A DNA stretch of 48,682 nucleotides from Gammaproteobacteria bacterium (GTDB lineage Bacteria > Pseudomonadota > Gammaproteobacteria > Xanthomonadales > Wenzhouxiangellaceae). Positions 34,886-43,800 of the stretch are shown piece by piece; the stretch's first letter is position 1, and every line of letters starts with the position of its first letter. A model generated the notes under the pieces. It was not told the origin of the DNA. It ran no database searches and saw nothing but the letters and a program-made list of their open reading frames with translations. The position numbers and the translations under genes are program-made. The stretch spans positions 1-48,682 of the forward strand of contig JAJFKX010000026.1 in assembly GCA_021772985.1 (NCBI GenBank). The letters run 5' to 3'.

Positions 34886-35869
34886 GTGTACGATACTAAA
34901 AATTCTTTGGTGTTATCCGGTGGCAATGTTAAAGGTGCCTACCAGGCAGGGGCGGTTAAAGCCTTGCTTAACCATACCTTCAAGGATGGCACTAAATTCG
35001 AGCCCGGAGGTATCTTTGGTGTTTCCGTCGGGTCCATGAACGGCGGGTTTCTAGCCGATCGCGCCGGCCAGGCCGCATTGGCAGGCAATCTTCCGAACTG
35101 GTCTGAAATAGGCAATGAATTGGAGTCTTTCTGGCGTGACAGCATCACCAGTTTTGCTTCCATTGGTAAAAAACGCGGTACTCTAAAACTGGTAACCTCG
35201 ATTATTGGTGGTAAGTTTAATGGCCTGACAAAGATGGATGGGGCTGCTGATCTTGCTCGCGCTAATATTAAACCTGAAAATCTGCGTGCCAGTAAAACCT
35301 ATTACGCTTGTGGCGTCACCAACATGGCTACCGGTGATTATTTTAATGCCGATATTGATACTTTTGGAGACGATATTCTTGATTACATTATTGCTTCAAC
35401 CCGGGAACCGGTGAGCATGCCGCTAATGTGGGTCAAAGGCCAGCCATTGGCGGATGGTGGGCTGAGGAGTATTGCTCCACTGAAGCCTGCAATTGATATG
35501 GGTGCAGAAAAAATGGCAGTGATCGCCATGAAACCCCATCAAATGTCTACAGTAGAAGCTAAAAAGGAGTTCGGTAATATGCTGAAACTGCTTAAACGTA
35601 CACTAGGCACGCTCACCAGCGAGATTATGAACACCGATTTGGAGATGCTTTCCAAGCTAAACAAAACCTATAAAATTGAGCAGACCACAGGTGTTCGTAC
35701 GATCACTTCAGGTAAACGAATTGTTGAATTTGTCGAGATTCGCCCGAATGAACGCCTGACGATTAATGTCACCGATTTTAATGCCAATGATATCCAGAAT
35801 CTGATCACCATGGGTGAAAAGGATGCCGAAATGCAGCTTGCAAAAGGCTGGTTAACCGGCACCAGTTAA
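34886..35869 (+). CDS. Patatin-like phospholipase
   Basis: About 327 residues. I choose the GTG at 34886 because AGGAGG lies five bases upstream and the protein then starts just before the conserved patatin block; an in-frame ATG at 34844 has no such site. The motifs are the oxyanion-hole GGNVKG (residues 12-17), nucleophile GVSVG with Ser47, and catalytic Asp190 in ADGG. No signal peptide, so cytoplasmic or secreted otherwise. Patatin proteins cleave acyl chains from phospholipids. It is divergent from the sigma-factor operon. Confidence 0.9.
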   Translation: MYDTKNSLVLSGGNVKGAYQAGAVKALLNHTFKDGTKFEPGGIFGVSVGSMNGGFLADRAGQAALAGNLPNWSEIGNELESFWRDSITSFASIGKKRGTLKLVTSIIGGKFNGLTKMDGAADLARANIKPENLRASKTYYACGVTNMATGDYFNADIDTFGDDILDYIIASTREPVSMPLMWVKGQPLADGGLRSIAPLKPAIDMGAEKMAVIAMKPHQMSTVEAKKEFGNMLKLLKRTLGTLTSEIMNTDLEMLSKLNKTYKIEQTTGVRTITSGKRIVEFVEIRPNERLTINVTDFNANDIQNLITMGEKDAEMQLAKGWLTGTS

Positions 35870-35969
35870 ACATAAATTAGATTATTCCATACACAGCACC
35901 CAAGCTACAATAACGACCGATTTTCAGATTGTAGGTTTAGCAGTTACCATTGCATATCTAAATTCCAGC

Positions 35970-35997
35970 TCCCGGGTCTGACCTGACAAACCCGGGA
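35970..35997. repeat. Hairpin between patatin and methyltransferase-like genes
   Basis: A perfect 8-bp inverted repeat TCCCGGGT (35970-35977) and ACCCGGGA (35990-35997) with a 12-base loop sits between convergent genes. There is no T tract, so termination is possible but not shown. Confidence 0.5.
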
Positions 35998-36010
35998 CGA
36001 TGCTGACAAA

Positions 36011-36472
36011 TTAAATCCAGCGTCTTACCGATGATTTATAGCGACTATATTCATCTCCAAATTTAGCTGCCAAATATTCTTCTTCTTTTGCAATCACCAT
36101 GAATCTAAAAAGAACATATGCAGGAATTAATAAAATCAAATACCAAAGGTTGTTAAAAAGAAAATAAATACCGATAAAGTTAACAAAAAAACCCAAATAC
36201 ATTGGGTTCCTTGAGTACTTATAAATACCAGTCGCTACCAATACTTTCGAACTGGTAGCACAATCAGCCCTTACTTCAGCTTTTGAAAATTCTTTAAATG
36301 CCAGAAATATTATGCCAAGACCAATGGCCAAAGCGACATATCCAATATATGCAAGTGATCCAAGCTGCTGAACAGAAAATGGATAAACCCACTTGAGCAG
36401 ATTAGCAGCGGCCACATAAACCGCTATAATAATAATCGGGTCTAGTTTAATATCGGGTGCATCTTTTTCCAT
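36011..36472 (-). CDS. Isoprenylcysteine carboxyl methyltransferase/PEMT-family membrane protein
   Basis: About 153 residues with four membrane segments and the C-terminal family signature YSRNPMYLG, later AKEEEYLAAKFGDEY and SSVRRW. Proteins of this fold methylate lipids or prenyl-cysteines with SAM in the membrane; the bacterial substrate is unknown. I choose the ATG at 36472 because GGAG lies seven bases upstream; the longer frame would begin at a TTG at 36493 without such a site. Confidence 0.85.
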   Translation of the reverse strand: MEKDAPDIKLDPIIIIAVYVAAANLLKWVYPFSVQQLGSLAYIGYVALAIGLGIIFLAFKEFSKAEVRADCATSSKVLVATGIYKYSRNPMYLGFFVNFIGIYFLFNNLWYLILLIPAYVLFRFMVIAKEEEYLAAKFGDEYSRYKSSVRRWI

Positions 36473-36529
36473 AAAAATTCTCCATTCTTTCAAAATTTAA
36501 TCAAGTTGATTACCATTAAAACCCTATAG

Positions 36530-37690
36530 TTAATTTGCGTTTAGCTGTTGTTCTAGTTGCTTCATACCAGCATATAACGGCGCCAACCTGGGTGATGGAT
36601 TTTCCTCGTAGAGTTTAATTGCAGTAGCAACCGAATTTGACGCAGCCTCTCTGTTGCCACTGGACCCTTGTACATTTGCCAGCAAAAAATGGGCTATTGC
36701 AGAATTTGGGTATTGTTTTGTGAACATTTCACCTACTTGTGCAGCAGAATTTATATCTTGCTGTGACAGAAAGATTTGTGTTGCCTGGGATAGCGTTTGC
36801 TCACTATAAAGCACTGGATAACGATACTTCTCTGATAACCCTTCAACATGGGCTATCACACCGGCAGCCTTTGCAGACACAATTTGCTGTTGTGATAACG
36901 CCCAGTCTTCAGAGAAAAATTCCTGCAACCCACTATACTGCCCAATAAGACGCGTAGTCATGTGCATTTCGCCTGGGTTCCTGGCGACCTTGAGACGAAA
37001 CCCGTGGGGCGAGCCGGCTTCCAGTGAAGCCTGTATCTGGTTAAAAGCCTGTTCCAAGTCAGGTTCATCCCCAAGGTTCATATAAAAAGTTTTATCCAGG
37101 CTTGGATTTTGTTTTCCAAATGTTTCAATTTGCTGAGTCAAAAGCGCTACCAATGCCTGGTCTGCAAGATAAGGGCTTTGCGCCATGTATCCTTGAAAAA
37201 TACCGGGCTGCTTCAGCATGGTATATATTACAAAAACCCCTCCGATTGAATGCCCAGATAACAATCTCAGCGGTGCAGCACGATACTCGGCTTCTACAAA
37301 TGGAATTAATTCCTGTTCGATGTAGCTAAGAAACTGATCAGCATCCCCAGTCATACCACTATTGGTTTGCTCGTTATTCGGCAAGTAATCACGTTCACGC
37401 GTTACCCCTGCATGAAGCGCCACGATTATAACTTCCGGCATCACGGCACTATCTGCAAGAAACTCAGACACTGACCGAGTATAGTCCAGATTAGACTCAC
37501 CATCTAACAACACCAATACCGGGTATTTATAGGTTTCCTGAGAAAAGTAAGATTCCGGTAATTGAATAGTGAAATTCCGTTCTTGTTCCGGGAAATTTGA
37601 GTTAATACTGTGCTCAATACTGAACGGGCTTTCCGCTTCAGCACTTATTGCAAGGAATAGAAAGCATAAGATGCAGATTCCATTTTTCAT
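36530..37690 (-). CDS. Exported esterase of the putative-esterase (Fes/IroE, D-like) family with TPR-like tail
   Basis: The 386-residue protein has a signal peptide (about residues 1-19, ending SAEA), an alpha/beta-hydrolase domain with nucleophile Ser148 in GHSIGG, and a His near residue 243 (GEMHMTT) that fits the triad. The last 100 residues are helical and TPR-like (LSQQDINSAAQVGEMF, SAIAHFLLANVQGSSGNREAA). This family cleaves esters from siderophores to simple acyl esters; the substrate here is not evident. ATG start, no strong ribosome site. Confidence 0.85.
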   Translation of the reverse strand: MKNGICILCFLFLAISAEAESPFSIEHSINSNFPEQERNFTIQLPESYFSQETYKYPVLVLLDGESNLDYTRSVSEFLADSAVMPEVIIVALHAGVTRERDYLPNNEQTNSGMTGDADQFLSYIEQELIPFVEAEYRAAPLRLLSGHSIGGVFVIYTMLKQPGIFQGYMAQSPYLADQALVALLTQQIETFGKQNPSLDKTFYMNLGDEPDLEQAFNQIQASLEAGSPHGFRLKVARNPGEMHMTTRLIGQYSGLQEFFSEDWALSQQQIVSAKAAGVIAHVEGLSEKYRYPVLYSEQTLSQATQIFLSQQDINSAAQVGEMFTKQYPNSAIAHFLLANVQGSSGNREAASNSVATAIKLYEENPSPRLAPLYAGMKQLEQQLNAN

Positions 37691-37766
37691 TTAAAACTCC
37701 ATTTAATGTATTAAATTTTTAGAATTGTTAGCGGATCTGTTCGCTCCGAATATTAATCAGTTTCCA

Positions 37767-37970
37767 TCAATCCGAATTTAAAGTGAATACATCCTCAACA
37801 TGCACATTAAAATAGCGGGCTATTTTTAATGCAATAATGGTTGATGGTACAAACCTGCCTACTTCAATGGTACTGATTGTCTTTCTTGACACTCCAATAA
37901 TTTTTGCTAAATCGCTCTGGCTTAAGCGATGTTCTGCACGATAAACGCGTATGCGGTTCTGCAGCCCCAT
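37767..37970 (-). CDS. XRE-family helix-turn-helix regulator
   Basis: A 67-residue protein made of one HTH domain (SQSDLAKIIGVSRKTISTIE, then VPSTIIALKIARYFNV). It has the size of the YozG/Cro-like small regulators and starts two bases after the stop of the membrane protein gene, so the pair is an operon. The likely operator is the inverted repeat at 38491-38536. Confidence 0.93.
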   Translation of the reverse strand: MGLQNRIRVYRAEHRLSQSDLAKIIGVSRKTISTIEVGRFVPSTIIALKIARYFNVHVEDVFTLNSD

Positions 37971-37972
37971 CT

Positions 37973-38464
37973 TTAATCACCCACTGTCTGCTCAAAATCT
38001 TCGTGGTCTGATTCACTTTTATTCAATATCAAGAAACATACTGCATAAGCCCCAAATAAAATTGCCTGGATAAATTCCAATAATGATTCTAGAGGTAATT
38101 CGGCCAGTTGTTGTTGTAAAAAAAGCTTGGACAGTGACACTGATACAAATGTTGCTGCCCAGGCAAAAGTGAAAGATTTGTGTGCAACATCATTAATAAA
38201 CCCTTCCAACTGCGATTTGCGCAGTTTGCGATTGAGTGACAATTTTTTTACCATTAATGGCAACAAACCTAATAATGCCGTGACCACCATCACTATTGCC
38301 AAAACTCTTTCTATTTGGCTTAAGTACCATGCCAAATCATCCCCGACTATACTCTGTGTAGCTGATATTCCCAGCACCACCGCCAGCATCAGGGTAATAA
38401 CAGCCACCCGCTGCATGAACTTATCAGACAGTTCAGCATAAGAAAAATCTGCAGCGATATTCAT
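37973..38464 (-). CDS. Four-helix membrane protein of unknown function, paired with XRE regulator
   Basis: The 163-residue protein has four membrane segments (about residues 20-38, 50-70, 93-112 and 128-147) and a short acidic cytoplasmic tail. GGAG lies seven bases before the ATG. Two-gene units of a small membrane protein and a small XRE regulator are common in bacteria; a role is not established. I do not recognise a family beyond that. Confidence 0.85.
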   Translation of the reverse strand: MNIAADFSYAELSDKFMQRVAVITLMLAVVLGISATQSIVGDDLAWYLSQIERVLAIVMVVTALLGLLPLMVKKLSLNRKLRKSQLEGFINDVAHKSFTFAWAATFVSVSLSKLFLQQQLAELPLESLLEFIQAILFGAYAVCFLILNKSESDHEDFEQTVGD

Positions 38465-38490
38465 TCACATTCTCCAAGAGAAAAATTACT

Positions 38491-38536
38491 TAAAGGTTTC
38501 ATTATGATACTTTTAAATACCATAATGAAACCTTTA
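38491..38536. promoter_or_regulatory. Perfect 16-bp inverted repeat upstream of the XRE operon (probable operator)
   Basis: Arms TAAAGGTTTCATTATG (38491-38506) and its exact complement CATAATGAAACCTTTA (38521-38536), separated by 14 AT-rich bases. A second, offset pair ATGATAC (38504-38510) and GTATCAT (38537-38543) overlaps it. It lies 27 bases upstream of the start of the membrane protein gene, where a promoter should be, and so is a good candidate for the regulator's own site. Confidence 0.7.
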
Positions 38537-38615
38537 GGTATCATATTCACATAATTCCAACCCACTGTCAATGATTGGAGTCTGACAAAATTTAACCTGA
38601 GTAATTGATAGCTAC

Positions 38616-38637
38616 TCCGGTTGCTGGTGCAACCGGA
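38616..38637 (-). terminator. Hairpin downstream of prpC
   Basis: Perfect 9-bp stem TCCGGTTGC/GCAACCGGA with a four-base loop, 35 bases past the prpC stop. There is no T tract on the minus strand, so it may be a weak or Rho-dependent end or an mRNA-stabilising hairpin. Confidence 0.45.
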
Positions 38638-38671
38638 AAGAATCACTATTTATGCCTTTTGGCTTAGCTGT

Positions 38672-39793
38672 TTACCTGTCTGCAATCGCGGTTACGGGCC
38701 TTGGGCCTGGGCCAGTATAGTCTGCCCCTGGTCGGATAATACGGTTGTTGGCCCGCTGCTCCATGATATGTGCTGCCCAGCCGGTAATCCGAGACATCAC
38801 AAATATCGGGGTAAACAGCTTGGTTGGAATACCCATGAAGTGATAGGCGGATGCATGGAAAAAATCAGCATTGGCAAACAGTTTCTTCTCGTCCCACATA
38901 ATCCGTTCGACTTCATCGGAAACTGCAAACAACACTTGATCACCCACTTCTTTTGATAACTTGCGTGACCATTCTTTGATAATTGCATTGCGTGGATCAC
39001 GTTCACGATACACCGCATGGCCAAAGCCCATGATTTTATCTTTGGCAGCCAGCTTGGCATGCACGTCGCTGTGAGCCTGTTTAACGGAGTCGTATTGCTG
39101 CAGCATTTCCATTGCCGCTTCATTGGCTCCGCCATGCAAGGGACCACGCAAAGAGCCAATCGCACCGGTGACACAGGAAAACATGTCCGACAAGGTCGAT
39201 GCACATACCCGGGCAGTAAATGTAGAGGCGTTGAATTCATGCTCTGCATATAAAATCAGGGATACGTCCATTACCCTGCTATGCAACTCGCCGGGATCTT
39301 TATCATGCAGCATGCGTAAAAATTGCCCACCTATGCTGTCATCATCGGTTTCGGTTTCGACCCGTACACCGTCATGGCTGAAACGATACCAATACAGCAA
39401 CATCCCAGGGAACGCGGCCAACAGCCGATCAGCTTTGTCCTGTTGCTGGGAAAAATCGGTTTCCGGTTCAACATTACCCAGAAACGAGCAACCTGTGCGT
39501 AACACATCCATTGGGTGAGCATCTTTAGGAATACGCTCCAGTACTTCACGCAGCGCCTGAGGCAAACCACGCAAACTTTTTAAACGGGCCTGATAAGCAT
39601 CCAATTCAGCCTGTTTGGGTAATTCGCCCTTCAGAACCATATAGGCCACTTCGTTAAAGCTGGAGTTATCTGCTAAATCACGCACATCATAGCCGCGGTA
39701 TCGCAAACTGTTGCCGGTTGCACCCACGGTGCAAATAGCAGTTTCACCTGCTGATTGTCCGCGCAATCCTGCGCCGGAGTTTTTGTCTGTCAT
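38672..39793 (-). CDS. prpC: 2-methylcitrate synthase (PrpC)
   Basis: About 373 residues. The frame is open upstream to 39913 inside prpB, but the family N-terminus (MTDKNSGAGLRGQSAGETAI) begins at the ATG at 39793, with AAGGA upstream. Citrate synthase fold motifs include LRGPLHGGANEAA, GFGHAVYRERDPR (catalytic His), and near the C-terminus RITGWAAHIMEQR. It condenses propionyl-CoA with oxaloacetate to 2-methylcitrate in propionate breakdown. The identification as methylcitrate rather than citrate synthase rests on the short length, the opening motif and the prpB neighbour 31 bases upstream. Confidence 0.95.
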   Translation of the reverse strand: MTDKNSGAGLRGQSAGETAICTVGATGNSLRYRGYDVRDLADNSSFNEVAYMVLKGELPKQAELDAYQARLKSLRGLPQALREVLERIPKDAHPMDVLRTGCSFLGNVEPETDFSQQQDKADRLLAAFPGMLLYWYRFSHDGVRVETETDDDSIGGQFLRMLHDKDPGELHSRVMDVSLILYAEHEFNASTFTARVCASTLSDMFSCVTGAIGSLRGPLHGGANEAAMEMLQQYDSVKQAHSDVHAKLAAKDKIMGFGHAVYRERDPRNAIIKEWSRKLSKEVGDQVLFAVSDEVERIMWDEKKLFANADFFHASAYHFMGIPTKLFTPIFVMSRITGWAAHIMEQRANNRIIRPGADYTGPGPRPVTAIADR

Positions 39794-39824
39794 GCTGGGT
39801 CCTTGTTGATTGTGTTGGCTTGAC

Positions 39825-40724
39825 TTATGTTTGGTTACTGTCTGAATCAGTAAATAACTGATCCAGTTTTTGCTCGTAGCTGTGATAGTCCAGATAATCG
39901 TAGAGTTCATCACGGGTCTGCATGATATCGATTACGTTTTTCTGATGACCGTCCTGTTTGATCGCCTCATATACCGTGACTGCAGCCTTGTTCATTGCCC
40001 GGTAGGCAGAACAGCAGTACAACACGATATCCACGCCGACACCGGCCAGCTGTTCACCTGTGAATAACGGGGTGTGACCAAACTCAGTGATGTTGGCCAG
40101 AATCGGCACATCCAGTGCGGCACGAAACTGCTGATAATGCTCCAGACTGCGCATCGCTTCCGGAAAGACCATATCGGCACCTGCTTCCACATACGCCTGG
40201 GCACGTTCTATGGTTGCCGGCATACCTTCTACCTGCAGTGCATCGGTCCGCGCCATAATCACAAATTCATCGTTTTGCCGTGCATCAACTGCAGCCTTGA
40301 TGCGATTGACCATTTCATCTTTGGACACCACAGCCTTACCCGGTCGGTGCCCACAACGTTTGGCGCCTACCTGGTCTTCCAGATGACAGCCGGCTGCGCC
40401 TGCTTTATCCAGGTTGCTGATGGTCCGGGCAATGTTAAATGCGCTGCTACCAAAACCGGTATCAGCATCCACCAATAACGGCAAATCACAAACCTCGGTG
40501 ATCCGGCGGATATCAATCAGTACATCTTCCAGGGTCGAGATACCCAGATCAGGCACTCCCAGAGAGTTGGCAGCCACCCCACCACCAGAAAGATAGATAG
40601 CCTGGTGACCAACTCGTTGAGCCATTCTGGCGGTATAGGCATTGATGGTGCCGACAATCGACAAAGGGTTATTTTCGGCAACAGCTTTACGTAGCCCCAG
40701 CCCGGCGTGTTGAGATACATTCAT
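39825..40724 (-). CDS. prpB: 2-methylisocitrate lyase (PrpB)
   Basis: The 299-residue protein matches PrpB throughout: substrate-pocket YLSGGGVAA, metal-binding DADTGFG, catalytic loop KRCGHRPGK, and ARTDAL. It cleaves 2-methylisocitrate to pyruvate and succinate. Transcribed first, before prpC. Unlike many gammaproteobacterial loci, no acnD, prpF, prpD or prpR/GntR gene lies in the adjacent sequence, so those steps must be encoded elsewhere. The start has no strong ribosome site. Confidence 0.97.
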   Translation of the reverse strand: MNVSQHAGLGLRKAVAENNPLSIVGTINAYTARMAQRVGHQAIYLSGGGVAANSLGVPDLGISTLEDVLIDIRRITEVCDLPLLVDADTGFGSSAFNIARTISNLDKAGAAGCHLEDQVGAKRCGHRPGKAVVSKDEMVNRIKAAVDARQNDEFVIMARTDALQVEGMPATIERAQAYVEAGADMVFPEAMRSLEHYQQFRAALDVPILANITEFGHTPLFTGEQLAGVGVDIVLYCCSAYRAMNKAAVTVYEAIKQDGHQKNVIDIMQTRDELYDYLDYHSYEQKLDQLFTDSDSNQT

Positions 40725-40759
40725 CAGGCTATTTTACCATGCATAAAAAAGCCCCGGCA
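40725..40759 (-). promoter_or_regulatory. Possible prpB promoter overlapping the terminator (leaderless)
   Basis: TAAAAT (40736-40731, minus strand) lies six bases from the prpB ATG, so a transcript started from it would begin at or near the ATG. The -35 hexamer 17 bases upstream would be TGCCGG, inside the terminator stem, and is a poor match. Read-through from the upstream gene is the alternative. Confidence 0.3.
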
Positions 40760-40772
40760 GGTTTGCCGGGGC
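40744..40772 (-). terminator. Rho-independent terminator of the IPTL-CTERM gene
   Basis: On the minus strand a 9-bp perfect stem GCCCCGGCA/TGCCGGGGC (40772-40751) is followed by a run of six T. It stops transcription from the 1,341-residue protein gene and lies only about 20 bases upstream of the prpB start. Confidence 0.92.
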
Positions 40773-40813
40773 ATATTTGCACTATCTGGCCGCTTATATT
40801 GCGGCCTGTTTAA

Positions 40814-43800
40814 TTATCGGCGCACGGCTTTACGCATTTCGCCGTGACGTACTGACAAGCCTGCCAATAACAATATCAAAAGTAACAGCGACCAACGGCT
40901 TAACGTCGGCACTTCCAGGGCTACCGATTCCAGTACCTGGATTAAGGTGATGTCGGTATTGTTCACCGGATCAGGATCCAACTGATCGCTGGTAGTGGTG
41001 CCGACCGCAGTCAATGCACCCAATCCCGTCACCTGTACCGTGAAGGCACAACTGGCGCTGGCGCCATTGTTGCCCAATGCACCCAAATCCCAGATCACCA
41101 GACCACCCACCAGGTCTGCACAACCAGCTTGTGCGCCGGTGAATGCAAGTTGACTGGATAAGGTCACTTCAGTGCTCACACCGGTCGCCGGCTGTGGACC
41201 ACTGTTGATCACCTGCATAACAATATCAAATGACACAAACGGGTGAATAACCAACGGCGCATTGACAGCAGTCAAAGTCAGTTCCAGATCAGCGATCGCC
41301 GGGCCTATGGTAATAGTGAAATTCTGAGTAGGTGAGGTATCCACACCACCATTAGCGGTACCGCCATCATCCATCAATTCCAGGGTGATAATGCTGTCAC
41401 CATCCCCACCCAGCATCGGGGTGAAACTTAATGACCCATCCGGTGCTACAGCAGGCTGTACCGCGAATAAGCTCGGATCGGTATTGCCTACCACATTGAA
41501 GGTTAATGCCTGACCGTTTTCATCCGGAGGGCCGGCGCTGATCGTAGTTGCCCAGGGGCTGATCATCTGGGCCGGGTCTTCATCAAAAGCGAATACATCC
41601 GGGCCAACCATAAAGCTGGGCGCATCATTGACCGCGGCGATATCAATGGTGAATTGCTGTACAGCAGAGGTATCCACGCCACCATTGGCGGTGCCGCCAT
41701 CATCCATAATCGCCACATCGACTGTGGCGATGCCATTGGCATCCGGGGCAGAGGTGAAAGTCAATGTTCCACTGGGGTCAATACTCGGCTGTTGGCTGAA
41801 CAATGGGTTATTGTTGTTACTCACCACAAAACTCAACATCTGACCGGCTTCACTGGCCGGGCCGGGACTTAAATTGGTCGCCCAGCCAACCACAGTTTGC
41901 GGTCCTAAATCTTTCAGCAGAGCCTGATTTGGACCAGCTGTGAACGAAGGCACATCATTCACTTCGGCAACATTAATATTGAACTGGATGACCGCAGAAA
42001 TATCCACACCGCCATCAGCGGTACCACCGTCATCCATCAATTGCACGTCAACCACCGCTGTGCCCACTTGATCCGGTGCCGAGGTAAAGGTCAGCATGCC
42101 GCCGGCATCGATTGCAGGCTGTACGGTAAACAGAGCGTTGTTGTTGTTGCTGACAATAAAGGTCAATATCTGGCCCACTTCGCTGGCGGCGCCGGGATCG
42201 ATATTGGTGGCCCAGGCCACTGCCTGCGCACCGGCATCTTCCAGAACATTCTGATCCGGGCCTGGGGTAAATGTCGGCGCGTCGTTGACTTCGGTGATTT
42301 CAATGGTGAACTGCTGTACCGGCGAGGTATCCACGCCGCCGTTTGCGGTACCACCGTCATCCATCAATGCAACGTCCACTATTGCTATACCTACCGCATC
42401 AACAGCCGGGGTAAAGGTCAGTGTTCCGGTGACGCCGTCAACAGCAGGTTGCTGGCTGAATAAGGCATTGTTGTCATTACTGACATTGAAGGTCAGCACC
42501 CGCGAGTTTTCACTGGCCGGGCCGGGGCTGATATTGGTCGCCCAGGCGGGTACCGTCTGCAGGCCGGCATCTTCCAATACTGTTTGATTGGGGCCGGCTG
42601 TAAATGAAGGTGCATCATTCACTTCAGCCACATCAATGGTGAACTGGATTACCGCAGAGGTATCCATACCACCATTGGCAGTGCCGCCATCATCCATCAA
42701 TTGCACATCAACCAACGCATTGCCAACCTCATCTGCTGCCGAGGTAAATGTCAGCATTCCACTGGCGTCGATAGCCGGTTGTACACTGAACAAGGCGTTG
42801 TTGTTGTTGCTGACAATAAAGGTCAACATCTGGCCAACTTCACTGGCGGCACCCGGATCAATATTGGTGGCCCAGGCCACAGCCTGTGCACCAGCATCTT
42901 CCAACACATTCTGATTCGGGCCTGGGGTAAAGCTCGGTGCGTCATTGACTTCGCCAATGTTTATGTTGAACATTTGTACAGCCGAAATATTCACTCCGCC
43001 GTTAGCAACACCTCCGTCATCCATTATTTGCACACTGACTATCGCAGTGCCAACTGCATCGACCGCAGGGGTATACGTCAGGGTGCCTGTCGGATCAACA
43101 GCCGGTTGCTGGCTGAACAATGTATTGTCGTTGTTACCAACCACAAAACTCAATGCCTGACTGCTTTCATTCGCAGGTCCGGGGCTTAACATTGTTGCCC
43201 AACCAGGAACCGTTTGCAGACCGGCCTCTTCCAGCACATTCTGGTCCGGGCCAGCGATAAAGCTGGGGGCATCATTGACCGGCAGAATGGTGATCGTCGC
43301 CATCTGTACAGCTGATGTATTAATGCCACCACTCGCGGTTCCACCATCGTCCATGGCCTGAACCATCACCGTGGCTGTGCCGAACTGGTTCGGCGCCGGT
43401 GTATAGGTCAAAGTCCCATCCGTTGCCACGGCTGGTGCAGCGCTGAACAGACCGGCATTGTCATTGCCGACCAAAAATTGCACAGTCTGGCCAGCTTCAT
43501 TAACCGGCCCAGGGCTGATCGCGGTTACCCAGTTGGGCACACTCTGAACGCCACTATCCTCGTTGGCCATTTGATTGGGTCCAATCGCAAACGAGGGTGC
43601 ATCATTCACCGGATTGATAGCCACATTAACAATAATGCTGTCAAATTCACCGTTGGTATCGATGACTTGAACGACAAAGCTGTCCATTCCATTAACATCG
43701 GCATTGGCGGTGTAATTGATCACCTGGGATAAGCCGGTGCCGGGAGGTGCCACGCCGGCAGTGCCCATAGCCGCCGGGGTACTGATTGACCAGGTCAAAC

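Noticed and set aside
38461-38646. 61-codon minus-strand frame over the inverted repeat
   Set aside because: It runs through the probable promoter and operator of the XRE operon, has no recognisable domain and no good ribosome site.
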